Assembly: GCA_022575985.1 (NCBI GenBank)
Contig: JAKSXM010000263.1
Span: 7,296,001-7,360,000, forward strand
Direction: 5' to 3'
Origin: Anagrus nilaparvatae
Lineage: Eukaryota > Arthropoda > Insecta > Hymenoptera > Mymaridae
Length of the DNA: 64,000 nt
In this document: positions 33,369 to 44,423 of the stretch, piece by piece
Layout: each line of letters begins with the position of its first letter
Position numbering within the stretch: the first letter of the stretch is position 1
The notes under the pieces: model-generated
What the model was told of the DNA's origin: nothing
Database searches by the model: none
The model's input: the letters and a program-made list of their open reading frames with translations, nothing else
Program-made: the position numbers and the translations under genes

Positions 33369-34640
33369 TTAGTGTTTATTATCAAATTTAAAGTTTTTGT
33401 CGAAGGAATGATATGATTTGGGTTCAATGTAAGGGGCTTTTGTAGGTACTGGAGGGGGGTTGAAGACTGGATTGTTATGATTGCTTTGTTCCATGTTAAT
33501 TTTTACTTCGACGTTTTTAGCTTGGTATTCTATGATAGGATTCGTGTTGATTTCTGAATGATTATTTTTATTTTCGTAATTTGAAAGTTGTATTAAAAAA
33601 TTTGTGACAGATGTAAAAATTGCTCCTAATAAGTAAAATGAGAAACCATATATTCGATGTAATTGGAAAAAATTTAGAATTGCTGATAAAACTGATTTAA
33701 TTACGTAGAATATGGAAAGTATTCCTAATATTCCGGCTGATGTCAGGCTGAAATCCCAAAAATCTTTTTTTACTGTGTCGAAAAAGTGATCCAGAATTGT
33801 GTATATGGAGTTTTGTGTTAATTAATTTTTGTATAAGTCTTGATGTATTGAGGTTTCGCCATTCAATGATCTCGCTATGCTATTTAAAAGCGATTCTCGT
33901 TCCATTGGGAACAAAATATTTTTTTGTAGGTTTTCTAATTCTTTTTCGGAATAAATTCCGCTTGTTGCCAGGTTCTTTATCGGCTCATATTTCCAAGAAA
34001 TCTTGGTGTCTGGCTTCAAAATAACTGGCTCTTGTGCTGGTAAAGGGTTTGGTAAAAATTTTAGCCAAACGTCATTGATTTTGAAAATTGGTGGTAAAAT
34101 CGTTGAACAGCTTACCTCGGTTGGTTGGTTAATTAAAATTCTTGTTATTGGGGTTAAAAATTTGAATGTTTTATTATTTTTTAAAACTGGTAATTCGTTA
34201 TAACAACGTTCAGTTTGAACCATTTTTACCCTGACCGGTGTACAACGTATTATGTAAACCACTTCTGCGACTACTTTTGCGTAATGGCCAATTCCAAATT
34301 TTGAGTATGCAAAATGATCTGGGGATAATGTGGCTAGGATTTGGTTATTTTGGAGTATGGATTTTTCTAATTCACATTCTTTTCTCAAAATATGTAAATA
34401 TAATTTATCTGCTTGTAAATTTATATGGTGTTCTGTAAAAACAAATTTTTGATTTACGTATGTAAAAAGATCTAAATCTTGTACGCCCGTATTTCCGATA
34501 GGGATGTGTTGCAGAATTTGATTTAATACAACTTTTTTATTATCTAAGATTAGTATACGTGGGTGGAGTCTTCTTAACGCTGGTATTTGACAAATAGAAG
34601 TTTCTTCTATTATTTTAAAAGCAAAGGTTGTATGTTGCGA
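33369..34640 (-). pseudogene. Envelope glycoprotein-like gene of the LTR element
   Basis: A long minus-strand frame starts about 34640, where it leaves the pol remnant, and runs to a TAA at 33369. One in-frame TAA at 33822-33824 interrupts it. The ectodomain shows spaced Cys residues (SICQIPAL, VYIIRCTPV, TERCYNELP, EVSCSTILPP), and the part after the stop has a hydrophobic membrane segment (SAGILGILSIFYVIKSVL) and a Pro/Asn-rich tail. The Cys pattern and position after pol suggest a captured glycoprotein of the mononega/chuvirus-like sort known in arthropod retroelements; that family name is inference. It would mediate membrane fusion; this copy is interrupted and its N-terminus, including any signal peptide, is lost at the deletion joint. 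Confidence 0.6.
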
Positions 34641-37178
34641 GTTCAATATATATAGGCAATTCATGAAATTCTTTAAAAATAGCTTCTCTGTCGTTTTCTT
34701 GTACATAAATTAAAGATTGCTTACAAACTATTATTTTAAACTTATTGTCAGAAATTCTATGTATTAACTTTAGTGTATCTGAAAAAGATACGTTAGCTAC
34801 AAATATGCTTTCAGCGATACTTAAATTATTTTTATTATTAAAATTGTTAAGATATTCTATTACTTGTAAAATTAATTTTTCTATATTATTTAAAATTAAC
34901 TTAATTGATTCTTTAGGGTTAATGCATAAGCCAAAATAAATTTTATTTCTATGTTTTTGAATATTTAAAGTATTAATTTTGTTTTTAGAAAAACTTTGTA
35001 TTTTTCCTGCTTTTATTAAATTAATCGCACCCTTACACAAAGCTTTTCCGTTTTCGTCTATAAAATAAATTATGTTATCTTTTCTAAATTGTAATAAATC
35101 TTTTAAGTATACTAAATTGCTTAAATTTAAATTATTGTTATATTGTAAATTAATATTGTCATTATTGACTATGTTATCGTTATCGTTATCTGACATTTCG
35201 GATGATTCATCACTACTAAAATCAAATTCTGTTAATAATGCATCTTTTGTATCTTGAATATTTTTGCTTGTCCCTTTAGGAGGCCTGTCTTTTTTATTTT
35301 TAGGCGAAGACCGTTTGTCTATTATTTTTCGTTTTTTACAATTTCTCTGTTTTTGAATTCTTTTTTGTGTAGGAGTATTGCTATTATCTTGTTTATTTTC
35401 GGAATTTTTATTAGTAATGTTTGAGTTTTCTTGTTTACGTTTTTGTGCACGAGTTAAGACATTAGTTTCTTGTGGCATTTGTATTTGCCTACTTAGGCAA
35501 TCCGCCACTACATTAGCTTTACCTTTAAGGTATATTATTGTAAAATCTAAGTCGGAAAGTTCATGTCGCCATTTTAAAACTCGTTTATTTTTTTCTGATT
35601 TTTCGCAAAAAGATAATGGTCTATGGTCACAATAAACTGTAAAATGTTTATATAAATATCCTCTTAGGTGGTCAATCGACCAGTAAATTGAATAGAACTC
35701 TTTTTCATATGTTGAAAATTTCTTTTCATTGGCCGTTAAGGTTCGTGATATATAGCTCACGGGATTTTCTTTACCTTTAGGCCCTTGGCATAGGCAACAA
35801 CCTATCCCATATCCACTACTGTCTGTGTAAAGTGTAAATTCTTTTTCTAGGTCTGGAAATATTAAAACTGGTGCTGTACATAGTATTTCTTTTAATAAAT
35901 CGAAAGCTCTTTGAGTTTCTTCAGTCCATTTAAATGGTGTGTCTTTTTTTAATAAATTTGTCAATGGGCGTGCTATATTTGCGTAGTTTTTGATAAATTT
36001 TTTGTAATAGTTTGTCATTCCATTAAAAATTCTGATTTGCTTTAAAGTTTTTGGCGGCGGCATATTAACTATAGCCGATATTTTCATTGGATCCGTTTGT
36101 ACACCTTTTTCTGAAATTTTAAATCCTAGATATACTAGTTCTCGTTTTAGAAATGTGCATTTTTTTATTTGAAGTTTTAGATTTGCTTCTCTTAGTTTTT
36201 GGAATAACAGTTGAAAAGTTTGTATATGTGTTTTTATATCTTTTGTGTATATGAGGATGTCATCTATATATATTTTTAGATTTGGTATACCATTTAATAA
36301 TTTGGCTACCATTGCTTGGAAACATTTTGGAGCATTTTTAGCTCCAAAACAGGATCTCGTAAAATTAAAATGACCATTATGGGTTGAAAAGGCTATTTTT
36401 TCTTGGTCTGCTGGATCTAAAAGCAATTGCGTAAATCCCGAATACATATCTAGGGTTGAAAAGTATTTTGCATCTTTAAGGGAGTCTATTATTTCACTTA
36501 TTCTGGGGATTGGAAATTCTTGGTCCAAAATTTCCTTATTTAATTTTCTTAGGTCTGTAATAAATCTATATTCGACTTTCCCTGAACTGTCTGGTTTTTT
36601 TGGAATGAGAAATATAGGAAAATTGTAAGGTGAGTCTGAGTGTTCAATTATTCCTTGTTCTAACATGTCGTTTACTTGGCGTTCTATTTCAGTCCTTTGT
36701 CCATATGGGATAAAATATTGTTTTACGTAAATAGGGTCTGAAGTTTTAGTTCTAATTTTCAAGGTTATGCCTTTTGCATGTGTAAGTTTTTCTCCTTTTA
36801 GTTGAAAAATGTCATTGTTTTCTACAATTAAATTTTTAATAATATTGTATTCGTTTGTGTTTTTTAAATGTTCTAATTCTGCTAAATCTAAGACCTTTTG
36901 GTATCTGGGTTTTTCTGTTATTGAATTATTTTCTATTGTAATTTCATTTTCAAATTTTGTAATTCTTTTGTTTTTCTGTTCAATGTGGTCTAGGTAAGTT
37001 AAAGGGAAGGCTTCTTGGCTCATTATTGTTTGTATATACTCAGGGGAGTGATGTTCTGGTTCATTTTCTTTTAAGTAACTTAAAAATTGCTCGTATTTTT
37101 CTTCGGAAAAATTGTAATATATAAAATCAGTAAAGTTTAGTTTTTTATTTTTAATTTCGTAATTATTAATTTCATTGT
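34641..37178 (-). pseudogene. LTR element pol: RT-RNase H, integrase deleted
   Basis: A single long frame (from 37023, open upstream to about 37178) encodes a gypsy-type RT: PYNFPIFLIPKKPDSSGK, YRFITDLRKLNKEIL, STLDMYSGFTQLLLDP, and an intact catalytic box, KIYIDDILIYTKD. FTLYTDSSGYGIGCCLCQ opens RNase H and NVVADCLSRQI closes it. Then come a Lys/Asn/Asp-rich spacer and the start of the integrase N-terminal region (EAIFKEFHELP). At that point, about 34640, the sequence passes straight into env: zinc finger and catalytic core of integrase are absent. Gag and protease are also missing at the other side. RT itself looks undamaged. Confidence 0.88.
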
Positions 37179-37453
37179 GTTATTTTAATGACTTTATCGA
37201 CACAGAGAGCTAATTAATAAATTTTTGATTTATTAAACTCGACATGATACGTGGATGCCATCTGCAATCACTTTTTTTATTTTTAACGTATCACGCAGTT
37301 GTTTTAATTTTTTCAAATTTTATATAATCAAATAATTTAATTATAATTTTTTTTAAATTTTAATTTCATCGAAATTAATTTTTTAAAACATAGAAAATGT
37401 TGTTAATAATATTTTAAGCCTAAAAAAGGCAGAAAAAAATTTTCAAGAAAAAA

Positions 37454-37506
37454 GTCCCTCCTGGTGGTTGCGAAGCCACGACCTTCAGATTGCTAGTCGC
37501 TAGATA
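37454..37506 (-). tRNA. tRNA 3'-half fragment abutting the LTR
   Basis: The minus strand reads CTAGCAATCTGAAGGTC, then a T arm GTGG-CTTCGCAA-CCAC, an acceptor-like AGGAGGGAC and a T run, i.e. the 3' half of a tRNA gene with its terminator. It is cut off exactly where the LTR starts at 37507. It is in tRNA sense orientation, so it is not a primer-binding site, which would be antisense. Confidence 0.5.
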
Positions 37507-38011
37507 TGTACTTACTCATACTGGATACAAGGAGGCCTTGAAATAAATACACAGAATTTAGATAAAACTTAAATTTATTATAAAATCGGTTTAAGGTGTA
37601 CGTCGCGAGATTTATCTTCACTGACTGCCTTGTCTTACAATTTTTTATCTTCTTATATCCTAATGATTCCTTATTTAAGTTATTTTAAATATTCAAAATA
37701 TAAATATTATTATTTGTTAATTCCTTAATTATTACTTAATTTTATGTTATAGTTTACGTAATAGTAAACTATATTTTCCTAATTTATATTATTATTACCT
37801 AATTTTATGTTATCATTTCTTAATCTAAAACATTTCTTATTTGATTAATAAGCTTAAATAGTATTTACATATTTTATTTATAAATATTATCTTAGGTAAT
37901 TGTTTATTATTTATTATTAATTGTTTATAAATTATTATTAATTATTTATTATTAATTGTTTATAAATTATTATTAATTATTTATTAATTTTTTGTTAGTT
38001 ATTGCATAACA
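37507..38011 (-). repeat. 5' LTR of the env-bearing LTR retrotransposon
   Basis: A 505-base LTR nearly identical to 32335-32808. The extra length is a ~28-base AT-rich duplication near 37940-37980. No matching target-site duplication is found at 32331-32334 and 38012-38016. Confidence 0.88.
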
Positions 38012-38156
38012 TCACCCCTCCTTCTGACTCTTACAATTCTGTACTGTCAAATAAAAAAATTAAGTATTACATCAAAGAAAAAGAACAAAAATAAAATGTG
38101 GTAAAGTTGATAAAATGATTTTTACGAGTGAAAGATGTTTAAATATTTTATTTTTA

Positions 38157-38190
38157 ACGACGTTTCGATCGATTAAGATCCTTTTCAAGC
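38157..38190 (-). ncRNA. Degenerate hammerhead-ribozyme motif, left arm
   Basis: The minus strand reads CTTGAAAAGGATC, loop TTAATC, GATC, GAAAC, GTC. This has the layout of a hammerhead core (CUGANGA box, stem II, GAAA, GUC cleavage triplet), as known in Penelope pseudo-LTRs, but the first box differs at two conserved positions, so cleavage is doubtful. Confidence 0.45.
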
Positions 38191-38924
38191 TAAAAAATAT
38201 AATGAATTTTTAATAAAAATATAATAAGTAATTTAGAAATATGGACACATTAAAATTTTCTCTTACTCAAATGTTTACAGTTTAGATTACATACTGAGAA
38301 TATAGATTCTCTTGGTCAATATTTTGTCAAAAATTAATAAATAAATAAATTTGTAGATATTTAAAAAGTATCCTATAAACATGAAATTTATTTTAATAAA
38401 ATATGATAAAAATAGACTGAATTGCATTTATATTATCTTACCACAAGTCATATTATTAGATTATTTTTAATATTAATAAGTGTAAATTGTTAAAAACTAA
38501 AATATTACAGAAAAAATACTGATGTGTAGGTAAATTTTGAACTTAAATATAAATAAATTATAATAAAATAATCTTAAAAATTATAAATTTATAAAATATG
38601 TATGATTGTTGTTTACAATCAACTGTTACTAATTAAAAAATTTTTTGGTAAGTAACAAATATATTGTGCAATTAGAGCCATCTATTGTATGTAAATATTA
38701 ATATGATACAATGATTTATAATCGATATGACTAGAGTATTGTTTTTATCGACATTATTGATAGAAAAAATTGAACATATGATTTATGTAAACACAGAAAA
38801 ACAGCTGTGATTATATAAATAATATGTAAATGGTTAAAAAGTTATTTTTATGATTTGATTTTTTTCAGTTTATGAAATATAGAATTGTATGGAGCAAATA
38901 GATTTTCAGTATCTTCAATTTTAT

Positions 38925-40589
38925 TTATTGCTGTTGGATGAAGTTTAATGTGTATTCTTTCAGAAATAGTTCTTTTGTGAAATGATGGTTCTTTGTCCAA
39001 TATCTTGAAATCCTTGAAATTAAAATTGTGTCCAGTGTCAATGTAGTGTTGTATAACAACTGGGTACTTTTTAGGTTTTTTGTTGCTAATATTTTCCTCT
39101 TTACAGCTAGCATCTACTGAGACATTGTTAAGTTCTTCTTTTCTATAATCAGGGTTTTTATTAAGAAGTCTTTGACTAATTCTGGTAGGCTGTTTTTGTG
39201 TAGTAGCTATTTTTTCTTCTTATTTTTATATGCTGTGATACCACCTTTATGTTCATTACCTTTCTTACCAAGGTTTCTCTTTTGCTCTGTCCAATGTAGG
39301 TTTTGTCACAATCATTACATTCAAATTTGTATACTACATTAGTCTGAATGTCTTTTGAAAACTTATCTTTACCTTTAGTTATTATGTTATCCATTTTATT
39401 GACAATTTTAGGTATAGTTATGTTATTATATTTCCTTAACATATTAGAGATATTAAATAGAGATATTATATAAGTGGAAGACAAACTTTTGGTAATTTGG
39501 ATAAAATCCTTTTGTGGTAATCAATACCCTTATTATCACAGTTATTATTAGTATTTTGAAGCAAGTTATTTCTATATTTGATGGAATTTAGGCTTTTCTT
39601 AATATAAAAATCAATAAATTTATTTGGGAATTTATTTTGCAGAAGTAATTCTTTGGCAATAGCTATATTCTCTGAGTGAAAACAGTCATTGGAAAGTAAA
39701 ATGGATCTGTCAACCAAATTATATATCATTCCTATTTTTTGTGCTTTTGTGTGATTTGAGTCAAAATTTAAAAAAAAAACGATTGGAATTGCAAGGTTTT
39801 CTAAACCAATTGTGTAATAAAGTGTTGTTATTTCTAATTAGAGTGACATCCAAAAAATTAATGCTATTATTAGACTCCAATTCACAAGTAAATTGTAGTC
39901 TGTTATTGTATGAGTTGAAAATATCAATAACTTTTTGGACTTTGTCTACAGGAACGCAAGTTAAGATTTCATCAACATACCTTTTATAAATTGGAGGTGT
40001 AAAATCCAATTGGCTCAGACAATATTCTTCAAGATCGTCTAATACTATGTCTGCAAATATTGAGGATATAGGTTATCCCATAGGACATCCAAAAATCTGT
40101 TTATAATACTTGTTATTAAACTGTAGAAAGGTATTATTACTAAAATAGTCTATTGCATTATGTATTTCATGGATATGAATGGTAGAAACTTTCCTTATTT
40201 GGTCAAATCTTTTATCTATGCTTAATTTTATTAGATTATTAGGAACGTTGGTAAAAAGACTACTGGCATCTAGGCTAATAAGGACATAGTCATCTGGTAT
40301 GTAGATGTTTTTTATATCTTGTATAAAATGGTAACTGTTTACCACATGAGATCTTGGTTTTCTGATACTGGTTTTTAAAAGTTTGTTAAGAAATTGTGCA
40401 ATAAAATGAGGTGGTGTATTGATTGTAGATAACACTGGTCTCAATTTATATTGTACATTACCATTTTCATCATATGTTAGTATTAAAGCTCCAGAAGGGT
40501 TGGTTTCTAATTTATGAGTTTTAGCTAAACCATATAAGCGTGCCATGACAGTATCAGTTTGTGTGAATTTATGATGATGGTATTTTTCT
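38925..40589 (-). pseudogene. Penelope-like reverse transcriptase with GIY-YIG endonuclease
   Basis: Minus-strand order: MARLYGLAKTHKLETNPSG, LRPVLSTINTPPHFIAQFL, DYVLISLDASSLFTNVP (first catalytic Asp), QIFGCPMG, then an in-frame TAA near 40075, PISSIFADIVLDDLE, and the second catalytic box PIYKRYVDEILTCV. The latter reads YVDE where two Asp are usual. Then come FTCELESNNSINFLDVTL, a shift near 39770, further RT thumb pieces and, at about 39390-39290, VVYKFECNDCDKTYIGQSKR: the GIY-YIG domain with its Penelope-type Cys pair. The N-terminal region is lost to the right arm. Inactive. Confidence 0.88.
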
Positions 40590-40886
40590 GTGATATTTTA
40601 GTTTTTAACAATTTACACTTATTAATATTAAAAATATTCTAATAATATGACTTGTGGTAAGATAATATAAATGCAATTCAGTCTAATTTTATCATATTTT
40701 ATTAAAAAAATTTTCATGTTTAAAGGATACTTTTTAAATATCTACATATTTATTTATTTATTAATTTTTGACAAAATATTGACCAAGAGAATCTATATTC
40801 TCAGTATGTAATCTAAACTGTAAACATTTGAGTAAGAGAAAATTTTTCTGTGTCCATATTACTAAATTACTTATTATATTTTTTAG

Positions 40887-40917
40887 CTTGAAAAGGATCT
40901 TAATCGACCGAAACGTC
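40887..40917 (+). ncRNA. Degenerate hammerhead-ribozyme motif, right arm
   Basis: Plus-strand CTTGAAAAGGATC, TTAATC, GACC, GAAAC, GTC: the inverted partner of the motif at 38157-38190, with the same two changes in the first box. Confidence 0.45.
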
Positions 40918-40985
40918 ATTAAAAATAAAATATTTAAACATCTTTCACTTGTAAAAATCATTTTACCAACTTTACCACATCTTAT

Positions 40986-41164
40986 TAATACATTACAACG
41001 AATAATAACTTCTTATTAACTTATTAACAAAAATAAAAGTTTTTTTTTCAATATGAAGTGTTTGAGGTAAAAATTATCAATAATTAAAGTATCATTTTCT
41101 AAAAAAGATAAGTACGAACGATTTCGTAAAAGCAAAAGAAGTCCTACATTGTTAAAAAAAAATT
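40986..41164. other. Unassigned AT-rich gap
   Basis: Nothing recognised. Confidence 0.4.
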
Positions 41165-41480
41165 ATTACAGAGAAAAATTGAACATTTATTCCTAAAATT
41201 CGCTTTTTTTACTTTAAGAACCCCACTGTAAAACAAAAACTTTAATTCTTAATATTTTTAGTCTATTTCTTGGAAAATTTGAAAAATTTTATTACCTGCT
41301 CGACTTCAAAAACCGCCGTAAACTAAAGACATCATTTTTCTAGTTTATTTGTCCACCATTTTGAAAAATGAAAAAATTCATTTTAGTAATAAATCAAAGA
41401 ATATTTTCCTAAAATTAGATTCTCTTGAATTTAAAACCCCACTGTAAACTTATTTCCATTTTCCGGAATTTTTCAGCTTT
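41165..41480 (+). repeat. Satellite family S, third locus
   Basis: Two to three diverged units: TCCTAAAATTCGCTTTTTTT, AAGAACCCCACTGTAAAA, TTTATTTGTCCACCATTTTG, matching 29500-30760 and the reverse of 15290-15870. Confidence 0.6.
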
Positions 41481-41621
41481 TTCTGTAATCTAATGAAAAT
41501 TCTGACTCCATTTTTGGATTCCTCGGGAAATTTTAGCAAAGATCCTCTTTTGTAAGTAATTTTGAACATCTCTGTGATGCTGTATAAAAAAAAGAAAAAA
41601 GAATTTGCATAAATAGTATAT

Positions 41622-41742
41622 TACGACCCATGGCCAGAAAAATAAAGAATGGCCCAAATCGCACGTAAATTACCATCCAAGGCGAAGCCGAGGTTGGTAA
41701 ACTGCGATTTTGGTAATTCTTTATTTATGGCCCAGGGTCGTA
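41622..41742. mobile_element. 121-base hairpin MITE
   Basis: TACGACCCATGGCC...AATAAAGAAT at the left is mirrored by ATTCTTTATTTATGGCCCAG...GGTCGTA at the right, and inner parts (CCAAATCGCACG, GTAAATTACC) also pair. The open frame at 41649 is a by-product. Confidence 0.7.
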
Positions 41743-41844
41743 TACGATTTTTCTGCATCAGTGGCGAGAAAACGCGTCTTTGCCGGACAACAAGTGAACA
41801 TGTTGCATGCTCGTTGGTTGATAGTTACGCAAACCAGTTATATT

Positions 41845-42420
41845 TTTTTTAAGATTGTGTATTCAAATGGTTGTTAACTTAAAATTCGTCTATCTTATAT
41901 TATTATTAACATTTTTAAATTCTTTTACTAAGTTAAAATTTTTTTATTAACCTACTGAAGATATTGAATTTTAATTGATCAATCGTAAATTACAGGAAAG
42001 TAATATGACATAAATTCTTTAAACATGTTTGAAATCGTTGTAATTTTAGGTAGCTAAATGACCAAATTATTTTAACTAATCTAAAACTTAGAGAAAAGTC
42101 AACAGGTTGAAATTTTGGGGTATACTATAACCTACCGAAGACATTAAATTTTAATAGATCGATCGGAAATTTATATGAGCTGAATCCTTTAAATTGTTAT
42201 TTTAGGTAGTTAGGTGATCAAATTATTTTAATTAAACCAAAATTTAGAGAAAACCTAACAGGTAAAATTTTCAGGGTTTTGAAAATTGTTTCAAATTAGA
42301 ACATTTTTTTGAAAATTTGAAATCGTATCTTTTTTATACATACGGAAAAAGTAACAAGCTTTTTTTTTAAGATTATGTAGTTAGATGTTTATTAACTAAA
42401 ATACGTCTATCTTATTAATT
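41845..42420 (+). repeat. Tandem duplication, unit ~175 bases
   Basis: TTTTTTTTAAGATT.TGTA, ACCTAC.GAAGA.ATT, AATTATTTTAA.TAA.CCAAAA and TTAGAGAAAA recur in the same order, two to three diverged copies. Non-coding. Confidence 0.6.
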
Positions 42421-43270
42421 TATCGATTTTTTTTACTTTTTGATTATTGATTTGTGTTTATTTTTTTCATAAAGAAATTATTGTAAATTGACCAAAAGGT
42501 TGAAAAAAAATGATTTTTTTGTATTATTTTTGCTGCATCCAATAAATCGTATCTTTTTTATCTACAAAAAAAAAGATATGTGTAATATATATTGTTTATG
42601 CATAGGAGAGAGGTATCAATTAATTATTTGCAAAGTAAGTAAGTAATTGACATAATTTGGCGCTTTTTTTTTATTAGATGTCTTGCATTTTTTGATATTC
42701 TTAATATTGGGAAACCTTTTGTGTCTGAATCAGAAATTAACGCAAATTCATATACAATTGCATTAGAGTGATTCTTAGTAAATTCAGCAAAAGTTTACAG
42801 GTCGGGTCGCTGAAACCGGCTAAAAAGTTTTTTTTGGCAATCACCTATCCAAAATGGACTAAGTCCCTAGATTTTAGCCCTTAATATTGAAAACTAAGCC
42901 CAGGGCGAATTTTTGAAAAAAAAAAACATTTTCGTCTTTCCTCAGCCGCTCCTTCTTCTTTTATATGCCATTCCTTCTGGAAACGATTAATAAGGGCTAA
43001 ATATGTATGTAAATATATTCAGACAATTCAGCATAACTTATGGTGCTTTTTTACTTACAAAAATACACTCAGCTACATCGATGTGCTTACGCCGATTGTT
43101 TATTCGTACAAAAATGCGAATCCTTTAGGTACAAAAATGACTCCTGCAAATAATAATAATAAATCAATGAAAAATGAAGAAAAAACAATTTTCAATCGTG
43201 CTCATTAGCAACAACAGCATTAATATACAAATAACACGGCGACGTATTTCATCACGAAATTCAAATACCT
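42421..43270. other. Unassigned AT-rich stretch
   Basis: No ORF with a family signal. Genes upstream of the minor capsid protein of the decayed Maverick (integrase and others) would be expected here but are not recognisable. Confidence 0.45.
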
Positions 43271-43900
43271 ATGACTATTTATCATGTCAAGAAAAATAAT
43301 TTGAGTGACAGGAAAATAACTCAAGAAATACTTAATGAGCAAAAAGAAAATGAGATTTTATTGAAGGAGAATATTATTCTGGCTCAACACCGGAATCAAA
43401 AAGCAAGCTCTCGAATCGTATCAGTTGTTTCACCAGACATATATGCAAATATACAGTCTCTATTAGATGAAATAAATACACTTAGCTCGCAAAGCTTGCA
43501 AAAAAAGTGCCACTCACAGTTTGGAAATTTCCGAAAAAATAAGAAATATTTTGGGTTTTGAGCAAAGTATCAACAAGTTGCAAGCTATGGAAAAATTAAA
43601 AGTCACAGCAGAAAGGCAGCCAAATTTGGCTGCAAACTTGCCTAATTTAATTTTGGTATATTCATATATTCTAGAACCCTGGGTGATGGGTACATACACC
43701 ACTTTTAAGGAGTATCTCCCTTTATACCAAGAAATTCGTATACGGATCAGTGAGGGTTAAAAGTTTACATACCCTTGATACACAAGTCTTTTAGATCCAT
43801 CGAGATTGATTTATGCGATCGATACGGGTCTGCAGTACCATTTGATTCTGGTACGTTGACATTGACATTGCATTTCAAGCGCACGGATTAGTTCAAAAAA
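43271..43900 (+). pseudogene. Maverick minor capsid protein (penton-like), remnant
   Basis: Two overlapping frames (43271-43561 and 43521-43760), joined by a shift at a run of A near 43500, resemble the middle and end of the 54678-55502 protein: PDIYANIQSLLDEINTLSSQ matches the NVSEFAAGINIS segment, KIRNILGFEQS matches TTQVLGF, and LILVYSYILEPWVMGTYTT matches LFIYSDICVPYNVGDTRSS. After 43760 the frame decays; YAIDTGLQY corresponds to the final strands. The first ~60 codons are not clearly homologous. Confidence 0.65.
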
Positions 43901-43919
43901 AGAACAAGATAGCTCACTA

Positions 43920-44410
43920 CATTGGTTATTACAATAATCAATTTGGGAGCGGAGGAAGTGCATTAAATACAAGAATAAATCGCGTTTACATTGGAACTGC
44001 ACATCAGTGGGAGGTGTTATAGGTTCATTTCTCCGTGGACGATTTCGCAACATCCTGCCTTTATTTACAAGAGGGGCAAAGGCAGTCGGTAAATAAGCTT
44101 AGCGTACCGACATGAAGACACGTTAGTTTTTTAAAGAGAAATGCTTAGGATCAGTTTGATAAGTATTTAATGAAGGGGTCTGGTTACAAGTTAAAACATC
44201 ATGTTTTAAGCAGTCACATGCCAAGCACTCTTGGTACTCTGAGCGTCGAAGAAGGAGATCGTAGAAAGAAGAAAAAAAGAAGAAACGGTAAAAAGAAAAC
44301 GAAATCCAGCGGTATAAAAAAAAAATAAAAGAAAAAAAGTTCAGAAAAAGAAAAAAACAAACAAAAAACGGTCAACTAAGAATACTATTACCGAAATATT
44401 TTCTTAAAAT
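43920..44410 (+). pseudogene. Maverick basic pVI-like protein, remnant
   Basis: Broken readings GGVIGSFLRGRFRNILPLFT and a Lys/Arg-rich end (ERRRRRS, KEEKKKKR) match the GIGSFLGGLMRTVLPYL block and basic tail of the protein at 54172-54678. Stops and shifts throughout. Confidence 0.65.
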
Positions 44411-44423
44411 ATAAGATATTCAA

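Larger units (their letters stand above)
38097..40985 (-). mobile_element. Penelope-like element with inverted terminal arms
   Basis: Arms of about 400 bases (38097-38515 and 40590-40982) are reverse complements of each other, containing for example GTGGTAAAGTTGATAAAATG and its inverse. Between them is a minus-strand RT plus GIY-YIG gene. Inverted pseudo-LTRs, this RT type and this endonuclease define Penelope-like elements. The gene is broken and lacks its N-terminus. Confidence 0.88.

Noticed and set aside
37454..37506. Primer-binding site for the LTR element
   Set aside because: The sequence is in tRNA sense orientation; a primer-binding site would be complementary to the tRNA 3' end.
43271..43561. 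Independent Maverick accessory gene
   Set aside because: Its second half aligns with the middle of the minor capsid protein, and the next frame continues that protein, so it is part of the capsid pseudogene.
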